Source: Alligator mississippiensis
Lineage: Eukaryota > Chordata > Crocodylia > Alligatoridae
Length of the DNA: 64,000 bases
Reading direction: 5' to 3'
NCBI RefSeq assembly: GCF_030867095.1
Contig: NC_081825.1
Span: 46,118,501 to 46,182,500 of the forward strand
Below, piece after piece: positions 56,047-64,000 of this stretch (the first letter of the stretch is position 1; each line of letters opens with the position of its first letter). Under the pieces are notes generated by a model. That model saw nothing but the letters and a program-made list of their open reading frames with translations. It had not been told where the DNA came from and did no database searches. Made by a program: the position numbers and the translations under genes.

Positions 56047-56712
56047 GGCCGTGTGTAGACAAAATGAGGGGCATGTGTGAACACTTTTAAAGTGGGCTAA
56101 ATGCTTTTGCACCTCTTTAATGGAGTTGATGTTTGCATGGCTCAGCAGTGTATTGTGCATTAATTCCAGCCACTGTAGGAATTTCAGCGGTGTAATGCAT
56201 CTTAAATAACTTGGGGACTCTGAGGAGTTTTACTTTGCTGCCCCTACAACCACGGAGTGAAGCACCAGGCTCCATGCAGCTTTGTGGCTCTGCAGAAAGC
56301 CCTGAAGGCAGCCTAGAAGCAGCCCAGGAAGGCAGGCTCTGCCCAAGAAAAGCAGCAAGCATGATTTCCCCCTCCAGCACTTAGAGCCTGCTTGCCTGCC
56401 TGAGCTGTGTGGAGCCTGGTGCTTCCCTCTCTGGCAGTGGTGCCCCTGGGACTGCCCAAGCTGGGTGCCTGTGGGTGGGTGCTGTCTGGGGGTGCCACTG
56501 CTGCCATGGAAGGAAGCACCAGCTCCCCTGCCCCTGCAGCCCAGGGATGGCTCCACCCACCAGCAGCTTGCCCTCCCCTCCCTGCCACCAAAGAGGCAGG
56601 TAAGTCAGTGGGGTGTGTGCACGACAGGGGGTAAAATCAGCCCTAAATTGAAGCAGCATTTTTAAAAACCCACCGCTTCAATTTAAGGCCCCCATTTGGT
56701 CTACACACGCCC
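56047..56712. mobile_element. PIF/Harbinger-like MITE, 666 bp
   Basis: The left end GGCCGTGTGTAGACAAAATG and right end gtctacacacgccc are inverted repeats of about 20 bp. The 3-bp flanks are tta (left) and ttg (right), close to the TWA target of Harbinger elements. The interior is GC-rich with short open frames but no transposase. Confidence 0.7.
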
Positions 56713-57069
56713 TTGGACATAAGGATGCCTAGTGTGTGAGTCCCAACGGTCTTTAAGCATTAAAGGAACACTGTGATGCTCAGGCCATCTAAAAGTGTAT
56801 GCCTCTGAGCATATGAAGTAGCAGAATTATATGTCCCTCAATGGCAAGGCCAGATTTTTGTGGCTCACCTGAACATGTGTGTCTAGGTAACTTCTTGGCT
56901 CTAACGCTAAGCAATTTCTAAATGGGCTGTATTGTACTACATATTTCTGTAATGCCTAGAGTCAAATGCAAGTGGTTGGGACCCAAGGTATTATTAAAAT
57001 ACTACTTATATAAGAATAATCCGATAGGCTCCCAAGACAGGCTTTACTCCTCTGTGTAATGTGCTCACT

Positions 57070-57600
57070 ATGGGCCTTGTTACATCTTACACTGTGGACT
57101 GCACACATGTTGATGGGTGTTAATGTTAGCTAAAGTTTGGATCGGTCACACTTCAGATCAGAAGGGGCCTGGAGGACTGAAAGGTAAGAATCCCCACCTT
57201 CCCCACTGACCACTGCCCCCTGGTGCTCCCCCCCTCCCCCTGGTGTTCCCCCCCTCCCCCTCACGGTTCCCTCCTGCCTCCTTTCAGCCCCAGGACATTA
57301 CCTACTTGTGGTTGCCTATGCTGTCTGTTCCAGAGAGTAGGCAGGGAAATGTGTCTCAACAGTGGTGGTGGCCAAGCCATTAGTTTAACCCTTCCCTGCC
57401 TGCTTCCCAGGACAGACAGTGCACATAGCCATAAGTAAGTAGTGGGAGTCAGTGAGCAGGGATTTGGGACGCTGGAGAGTGTGGAGGGGGAGCAATGGGC
57501 CAAAACCAGGCCAGTGAGGTCAAGGGGAGGAGGTGAGATGTTTACACTAAGGTGTAGCATAGAGTGGCCGCACCTTAGTGCAACACAATCTGGGTAGCAC
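57070..57600. mobile_element. Probable DNA-transposon fragment with gggccttgttacat end
   Basis: gggccttgttacatcttac near 57072 shares its end and the later gttagctaaagtt wording with a segment at 54450-54520, so this is a repeated family. A C-rich microsatellite-like block (ctccccctggtgttcc) lies at 57220-57265. The right end is uncertain. Confidence 0.4.
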
Positions 57601-59409
57601 AGATCAGAGATAATCCTGCACTTGGTATAATTTTGAGCTATATAATGAGTACTTAAAACTAGTTTCTAGTATTAATATGTGGACAATCCAAGAGTTAAGA
57701 GTTCCAGGAGCTGCCCAAAATTACCATGTAACTAGGTCCTCTCTCATCTATATCAAAAGTCCTGCCTCTTCTGGAGTAAACAGAAGTCCCAAAGAAACCA
57801 GATTTCCATGATTCACTTGATTATTCACTATTCTAACAATTTTTACCTTTTCTAATTATTAATGTTGAAATAAACATTGGTATATGTAGTGGTCAAGGGC
57901 ATTTACCATAATGTATTTCTGAAAGGCAAAAAATAATTCATTAAAAATAAAAAGCACAAAGCTTCCACAGATTTCAGATCTTCCTAATTTATTACCCATT
58001 ATCCATGGAGAATATGCTACAAATTACAATAATAATCAAATTAAGAAAAATTAGTTCATTACTAATTGCATGGCATTCTCTAGAAACTTCCTAGACCTAT
58101 TACCTCTTTGCATTCACAGACTGTTCCTAGACCTATTGCCTCTTTGATATTACCTCTTTGCATTCAAAGACTGACCCAAAAAGTTACTTGGCCATTTTCC
58201 AGGAAGTACCATATAAATCATTTAATCTATAAGTCAATCAGCTAATATAAACTGTACATGTAAGATTTTTAGTTTTTATCAGTAATGCCCACAAACAAAC
58301 AGCATATCTCTTTCCTTCTGCTGTGTTGGATCCTGATTTTTATGTATTTATTTTTAAACAGAAAAATGGAAAAAATAGCATGTTCTTTAAAAATGCCATA
58401 TTTTCAGGACTTCAGAATATAGAGGTTCTGCATTTGTTAACATTTCATGGTATTTGTATACAAGGCATTTTTGCAACATAAAGTGAGCTTTCTTATACTG
58501 TAAAAAAATAATGATAAAGCCCTTAGAGTTTACCTCCAGATGACTTGTTGTGAATGCACAAATGACTTACCCACCACAGTACAGCTGGCTGAAGATTAAT
58601 GAGTTGTTTCTTTGGGTTCAAACTTTCTACATGCATTTGGTACACACTAGTGATATAATTAATTTTACAACACTAGGGTTTTGTCGTCCAACACTCTTGT
58701 GGCATTCTGCTATGATAAGTATTCTTTAATTAAACCTTTGAAAATGTCACCATTGTTGCACACAACAGCTGAAGCACAAAAACACCTTTGAGAACCACAA
58801 TAGCTTTAGTATGCAGCTAGGGAAGCATAAGAGCATCGAGATAAACTTTGGACTATAGTTTTCTAGGTCTGCTTGACTTAAAAGTGCTGCATATATTTAA
58901 TGAAGAGCTATGTCAAAACTGACTGTAAAAACTTAGGCACATAAGAATTGTCAAAGTGGAACAAAATAATGGCTCATCCTATCCAGAATACTGTCTCTGA
59001 GTGTGGCCAGTGGCAGATACTTCAGAATCTCCCTGAAAGCATTAGTGCAGGGTTATAATTGATCATACTTTAGTGTTATATAAAAAGACCTTCATTACTA
59101 ATTGGCTACTGCCTGAAATATAAGCTTCTATTTATATTTTTATGTTAGCTATTGCATTGGAAGATGATATTCTCATTTATACAATTATCAATCCCATTTT
59201 ATATTTTAAACTTAAAAGCCAATGGGCTTTCAACCCATGAAACACAATCACACTGTCTAGGATGTAGTTCACTAAACAATGATTGGCAAGCGCTTTCCCC
59301 TTCCACACTTGCAACATTAGTGCACAAAAAGGATACATACTGAGAACAATTTTAGTAAAAGATTTGCTTTAATATTGCCTTATATAAGTGCATTAAAAAA
59401 GGTTGTCTG
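57601..59409. other. AT-rich sequence, no gene seen
   Basis: About 1.8 kb of unique-looking AT-rich DNA. A short duplication of ttcctagacctattacctctttgca words occurs near 58090-58170. No coding signal. Confidence 0.5.
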
Positions 59410-59636
59410 TTGGTGAATCTACATGTGCAATTAATGTGGCTGAATAAATCCAGTGCACTTTGTGCCAGTTTATTTCCCCTGGGCACACCACTTGCACATG
59501 TTCCCAGGACTGCAGCATGTTTATCCAGGGTGGAGCAGCCCCGACTGGCAAGGGACCCCAGGGGGGTCAGCCTATCAGCCTGGGCTTGCTCCAACCCAGC
59601 TCAACATGCTGCAGAGGGGATGGCTGAGGCCAAAGG
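59410..59636. mobile_element. MITE copy 3, left part, split by an LTR element
   Basis: gtgaatctacatgtgcaatt and the words cactttgtgcc, ggggggtcagcctatcagcc and gctgcagagggg follow the same order as the copy at 26.8-27.0 kb. It stops at the aaagg duplicated by the LTR element and resumes near 62890. Confidence 0.65.
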
Positions 59637-60332
59637 TGTGCGGGCCGGGAGTAATCCGGGCCCTTTTTTGTGCCGCACGGGCTGTGGCCAGCAGCCCGGG
59701 CACGCTGGGTCGGAGAAAACAGGCGACACGCTAGAATTAGGCACGGACGCATAATGGATGATTCAAGATTGTTTACTTACACCGAAGATGGTCACGGTGT
59801 AGGCTGGACAGTTTCCCAGGCACAGCTCCGCTTAAATCCTTGTTTGAGGACTCAGACAATATTCGGATCTCTCCCACGGAGTTGTCAAGGCTCCGTGGAT
59901 CCTTTTGAGCGCAGGGAAGAGGGATACGTTGAGGATTGCGCTCGGTGACGGGGAAAGGCTAGAGGCTGATCAGACCTCTGTTGCCTGCTTGAAATGCGCT
60001 GGGTCCAATAGGCTCCGCAGCGCTTAGAGATCGTCACACAATGTGAAGTCTCCTCCTCCTGGTGTTCGTGGAGTCCTCCAACTTGGGCGGAAACCACTCA
60101 AGCTTTTTATACGGCTAGCAAGCCAATCACTAGCCGCCACGTGTGAATAATTTAACGCAAGCCAATAATGGGGCTCGAATTATAATACAAATGGCGGGAA
60201 CACTTTGCAAAGTGCATTTCTGTGCTGCAAAGAAGAAATGCACACTGCAAAGAAAGCTACAAGTTGGTGGGAAAATAATTCAGTGGTGCCAAAGCACACA
60301 CAAAACAAAAATCACACCCTTGGGTTGTGACA
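59637..60332 (-). repeat. 3' LTR of the ERV-like element
   Basis: It begins TGTCACAACCC and ends GGCCCGCACA on the minus strand. It is 696 bp, 11 bp longer than its partner mainly because of one small indel. A TATA box (tataaaaag on the minus strand, near 60103-60111) is present in both LTRs. Confidence 0.9.
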
Positions 60333-60341
60333 TCCCCCCTT
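60333..60341 (-). other. Polypurine tract
   Basis: On the minus strand aagggggga directly precedes the 3' LTR. This is the expected place and composition of a plus-strand primer. Confidence 0.8.
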
Positions 60342-60413
60342 GCTGAAGGCACAACTGAATTAAGCTGCACGCTTGTCATTAGAGTGATCCAGAGCTTTTT
60401 CACGAGTCGTCAA

Positions 60414-60443
60414 ATGAACAAACAAACAAACAAACAAACAAAC
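60414..60443 (+). repeat. (CAAA)n microsatellite in the element interior
   Basis: A clean run of aaca/caaa units lies inside the non-coding part of the element. Confidence 0.85.
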
Positions 60444-60519
60444 ATAAAATTCCCCAACATAAAATTCACTCTCCTGGGATTGAGTTGAACAATAACCAAC
60501 ACAAATACACATAATCAGA

Positions 60520-60655
60520 TTCATAACAAAAACTGCACGATCAGGGCTTCAGTGGGCGTCATGGCGAAGTCGTACGTCAGGCCCTCACTTCTTTCGATGA
60601 TGTTATCCTTCTCAGGGCCTCTCTTCACCACGCACTCTGAATTCCATAACTGTAA
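60520..60655 (-). other. Possible spliced terminal exon of the ERV-like element
   Basis: On the minus strand a T-rich tract ending tttgtttacag (near 60651-60661) looks like a splice acceptor. It is followed by about 43 open codons ending in TGA near 60522. The position close to the 3' LTR is where a spliced env or accessory exon would lie. It has no recognisable domain. Confidence 0.3.
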
Positions 60656-61078
60656 ACAAAAAACTCTCAAAAAAAAAATAGGTTAACGCATCTCAACATA
60701 TTTACAAAGTTTCCATGGAACTTTACTATAATACAAGTGTTCACCACCCTAAACTATTCTCTCTTGTACACTTAACTAGATGAAATTGTCGAGGAGCCAT
60801 CGTCTAGCTCTTCTAGATAACGGAAACCTAACTCATAGGCCAGTTGCCATTGGCCTGAGTCCCCTAAAATCCGAAGTTGTCACTTATTGAGTCCAGAATG
60901 CTGTAGGAGAAATCCAAACATGTATCGCTCCTCTGGTGTTCTCTGTGGCAATGATGGAAGATCGGATTCATGATGTCTTGTGCCTTGAATCTCGGTCGGG
61001 TGTCAACGGTCCCGATCAATAGATAATCTTGGCTCCCTCAGGATACGCAGTCATGACAACTGATGAAGGAGAGGCCAG

Positions 61079-62200
61079 TTAGTCATGCTTGAACTCCATG
61101 GACATGAGTTCCAGCCATGAGACTATAGCCTCGTCAGACTCCATTTCAGATTCTTTGTATAGCTTTTGTAATTCCGTCCAAGCACGAATGCAACTGGTGA
61201 TGACATCTCGCTCATCAGTTACTTGGTTGACCATGGCTGTAGGGCAAGCTGCTCTTTCAGGAGTTGATGTTATTACAGGCTGAACTGCCACTGCAGGAGT
61301 CACTGTTGCTGTTACTGCTTCAGGCAGGAGGGGCGGATACACTCCTATGCTTGACTCTCTCTTTCATCGGCAGGAAGGCATGGTCGGCAGAGGCATCGCC
61401 GCGTCGCTAGGCGGGGTTGCCGGAGACGACGCTGCGTCGATGGGCGGAGTCGCTGACCGAACTCTTGCGGGTTCCTCCGAAGCTCCACCCTTCTTTTCCG
61501 GTTCTTCCATGCGGTCTCCCTCTTGCTCGGCACCATCTTGGCCTGGCATTTCAGGATCCCTTCTCTCAGCTGCTTCCTTAACCGCCTGAACAGCCATACG
61601 CAGCTGGGCCTTTAAACTTAAATTCTTATTCATTAAATCAGCAATTGTATGGAATGTTGCACTTAATTCTCCCCCCTTGTCGTACCGCGGGGCCACCCTC
61701 TCATCTGCGGTGCGTTCCTCCATCTCCAGATCTTTGCGGAGCTCAGATGGAAGCTCGCGACCCCTTAATCTAGACGCCATGAGGGGAGGGAACTGGCCGA
61801 TCGGCACCAGCTCTTCACTCTCCCAAGCATATCGTAGGCATCGGGCACAATCCCGGGTGAGGGTCGGGTTCACTGCACCCGCCGGGTTGACTCTGGCGAG
61901 GGACACAGTATCGAGGGGCCTTAACAGGACCCGCTCATCACTCATTATACACCCGAACATTGCAGGGAGCAAATACACTTCTCTCTCTCTCAGGGCTCCA
62001 TCTCCGGAGGCTCCCTCTTCTCCCTTCAGCGAAAGGCGTCCGCTGACAAATCTCTCACCCGTTCCGCCCGCCTGGTGGTAAGCGATATGCGCCTCCAGCT
62101 CCTCAAAACTTTTCACTTGGAGTTTTTCACTGCGCCAAGGGCAGTTCTTAACTAATTCTAGCTCTAGCGTGTTCTCTCCTGATCCCATCCTCATTGCCAT
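61079..62200 (-). pseudogene. Gag-like protein of the ERV-like element
   Basis: The frame opens at the junction of the 5' LTR and the primer site: an ATG at 62200 uses the last LTR base. Another ATG at 62188 starts MGSGEN, a plausible N-myristoylation signal as in many Gag matrix proteins. The frame is open to a TGA at 61364-61366 (274-278 codons), and the same frame stays open after it from 61342 to 61079. The middle is charged. The part near the TGA is Pro/Ala/Ser-rich and Glu-rich, as in Gag linkers. I see no major homology region and no zinc knuckle. The Gag assignment rests on position, the MGSG start and composition. The TGA could be a mutation or a recoding site. Confidence 0.55.
62182..62199 (-). 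other. Primer-binding site
   Basis: tggcaatgaggatgggat directly follows the CA end of the 5' LTR on the minus strand, as a tRNA primer site should. I could not match it confidently to a vertebrate tRNA 3' end. It overlaps the first codons of the gag-like frame. Confidence 0.6.
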
Positions 62201-62884
62201 GTGTGGGCCGGGAGCGATCCAGGCCCTTTTTCGCGCCGTGTGGGCTGTGGCCAGCAGCCTGGGCACACTGGGTCGGAGAAAACAGGCGACATGCTAGAAT
62301 TAGGCATGGATGCATAATGGTTGATTCAAGATTGTTTACTAACACCGAATATGGTCACGGTGTAGGCTGGACAGTTTTCCAGGCACAGCTCCAATTAAAT
62401 CCTCGTTTGAGGACTCAGAAAATATTCGGATCTCTCCCACGGAGTTGTCAAGGCTCCGTGGATCCTTTTTCACGCAGGGAAGAGGGATATGTCGAGGTTT
62501 GCGCTCAGTGACGGGGAGAGGCTAGAGGCTGATCAGACCCCTGTTGCCTGCTGGGTCCAATAGGCTCCGAAGCACTTAGAGATCGTCACACAGTGTGAAG
62601 TCTCCTCCTCCTGGTGTTCATGGAGTCCTCCAACTTGGGCGGAAACCACTCAAGCTTTTTATACAGCTAGCAAGCCAATCACTAGCCGCCACATGTGAAT
62701 AATTTAACGCAAGCCAATAATGGGGCTCGAATTATAATACAAATGGTGGGAACTCTTTGCAAAGTGCATTTCTGTGCTGCAAAGAAGAAATGCACACTGC
62801 AAAGAAAGCTACAAGTTGGCGGGAAAATAATTCAGTGGTGCCAAAGCACACACAAAACAAAAATCACACCCTTGGGTTGTGACA
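62200..62884 (-). repeat. 5' LTR of the ERV-like element
   Basis: 685 bp, TGTCACAACCC to GGCCCACACA on the minus strand. The TATA box (tataaaaag) lies at about 62655-62663, some 220 bp from the LTR start, which gives a short U3. It is nearly collinear with the 3' LTR. Confidence 0.9.
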
Positions 62885-62889
62885 AAAGG

Positions 62890-62990
62890 GTACTTCAATA
62901 TGGGGGCTAGCTGATGGCAGCAGAGCTAATTAGTCAGCTCTGCAATAAACTTCTCAATTTGAAGCACCCTATATGTTGCATAATGCAAAA
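62890..62990. mobile_element. MITE copy 3, right remnant
   Basis: gggggctagctgatggcagcagag resembles gcagggctagctggcaggcag in the copy at 27.0 kb. The sequence quickly becomes AT-rich, so only a short remnant is clear. Confidence 0.45.
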
Positions 62991-62994
62991 TCTC

Positions 62995-63700
62995 TCATTT
63001 CATCATTCATCAACAATTCCTTGCAGTTGAGGATGATTGTCTACCATGATTGCTTTATCTGTGGGTCCAAGATGGATGATGAGGCTGATTTGGAATTGAA
63101 AGACTGTATTGCAAGTTGGGCATTTGTTTACAAATGAGGTGGGTGACTCTGGCTTCTTGATTTGGTATGCAACACACTGTTTCTGATGATCCTAATTTTC
63201 CAACTCCTGTTGTTGTAAGGTTTCAAAGTATTGAGATCCTTGTAGCTTACTTTTCCTCCATTAGGGTAGCCCTGAGCTGTAGTCTCACTGAGTTGATGTT
63301 GATGTTGCCTTTTTTCAAGCTGGCCTTGAGGACATCCTTGAAGCACTTTCTCTGCCCTCCTTTTGACTGTGCACTTCGTCTGAGTTGGAAGAATAAAACT
63401 TGCTTCGGGAATCTGAATGATGTGGCGATCCAGTGAAGTTGATGCCAGATGATCATCATCTTGATGTTCATGGTGTTTGCTTGCAAGAGAATGATAATGC
63501 TGGTACATCTTTCTTCCAACTGGATATGAAGGATCTTCCGTAGGCAGCATTGATGGTACTTCTCCAGACTAGTACAACGAAGTGTCTTCTGTACGTTGTC
63601 TTGTATGCCTTGGTAAAGATGTTGACAATTGCCTGAAGGTCTGCTCCCGAGTGTGAACACACTACAGAATCATCACCATACAGGAGCTTTCTGATTGAGG
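62995..63700 (-). pseudogene. Decayed non-CR1 LINE, C-terminal region
   Basis: The minus-strand translation in shifting frames gives YHQCCLRKILHIQLEERC, then WHQLHWIATSFRFPKQV, QSKGGQRKCFKDVLKASLKK and, near 63100, a CPTC-type finger followed by ISLIIHLGPT. This is the order seen after the RT domain in a family of non-LTR polymerases (CLRKIL, HQLRW-GH, LPK, RFKD-LK, zinc finger). It is related to the scrap at 53.1 kb. Frameshifts throughout. The clade is not identified. Confidence 0.65.
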
Positions 63701-64000
63701 TTGGGGTGTTCTTGGTTTTGGATCCTAGGATCTAGGAATGAGTTTGTTCCTAAGTCTACTGGGGGCCTCAATACAATAGGCATGGTCTGAAAATTCCTAA
63801 TATACATGGACAGGATTGGGATCCTCACAAAAGGAATGTGATTCCAGGATTATATCGGTTTTGTAACTGAATGACTGTTTAATTGAAACCCCATAAGCAG
63901 TTCAGCAGCTAGAGCCCAAACGTAAGCCAAACATCAAAGGACCTGAAGCTGTTTTTTTCCAAGTAAGTTTTACTAACATTGTTATATAAAAATTTAAGTG
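63701..64000. other. No gene seen
   Basis: Mixed sequence at the window edge. No coding signal. Confidence 0.4.

Larger units (their letters stand above)
59637..62884 (-). mobile_element. Non-autonomous LTR retroelement (ERV-like), complete
   Basis: A 3,248-bp element with two LTRs (59637-60332 and 62200-62884) and perfect aaagg duplications (59632-59636 and 62885-62889). Orientation is minus: a purine tract aagggggga abuts the LTR at 60333, and a TGG-starting primer-binding site abuts the LTR at 62199. The 1.87-kb interior has a gag-like frame but no protease, RT, integrase or envelope that I can recognise. It must have used proteins from a relative. The LTRs differ by a few percent by eye, so the insertion is not recent. 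Confidence 0.88.

Overview
This is vertebrate nuclear DNA. It is most likely from a crocodilian and plausibly an alligator-type genome; that placement is an inference. It rests on abundant CR1 LINEs with octamer-like 3' ends (attcatagattcatagat on one strand), many short elements with inverted ends of the gggcatgtctacacatg kind, hAT elements and Tx1-clade LINEs. I found no host exon, tRNA, rRNA or CRISPR array. All convincing coding sequence belongs to retroelements, so the window looks like intergenic or deep intronic DNA.

Layout. 0-6 kb: old CR1 scraps, a fold-back hAT-like element (2584-3446) and the first copy of a DNA transposon with GGGCATGTCCACAC-type ends (4555-5601). 6-13 kb: a tandem duplication and a cluster of CR1 copies in both orientations. 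13.0-14.5 kb: a 1,440-bp solo LTR with a perfect 5-bp target duplication. 14.5-26.8 kb: AT-rich sequence with nested MITEs, two CR1 pieces and a 605-bp hAT element. 26.8-29.3 kb: a MITE next to a 2-kb copy of the 4.5-kb DNA transposon. 29.3-36.4 kb: a Ty3/Gypsy RNase H scrap and an internally deleted CR1.

36.4-51.9 kb is the centrepiece. A third copy of the DNA transposon carries a 331-bp solo LTR and two full-length Tx1-clade LINEs, A at 38085-44718 (6,634 bp) and B at 44736-51375 (6,640 bp). They lie head to tail, with (GAAA)n tracts before, between and after them. The copy at 27.2-29.3 kb is the same transposon without the LINEs and acts as an in-window empty site. Each LINE has ORF1 (RRM-like fold plus CCHC knuckle) and ORF2 (endonuclease, reverse transcriptase, C-terminal zinc motif). 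A is nearly intact, with one frameshift in ORF2. B carries a nonsense codon in each ORF and three ORF2 frameshifts. Both begin with a YY1-type CAAGATGGC motif at the first base and end with AAAAGTC-type tail repeats.

51.9-64 kb: AT-rich sequence with MITEs, two decayed LINE C-termini of one non-CR1 family, and a 3.25-kb non-autonomous LTR retroelement (59637-62884, minus strand). That element has a gag-like reading frame, PBS, PPT and an aaagg target duplication, and it splits an older MITE.

The genes do not form a host pathway. The window is a record of nested insertions, and the most informative biology is the likely microsatellite targeting by the two Tx1-clade LINEs.
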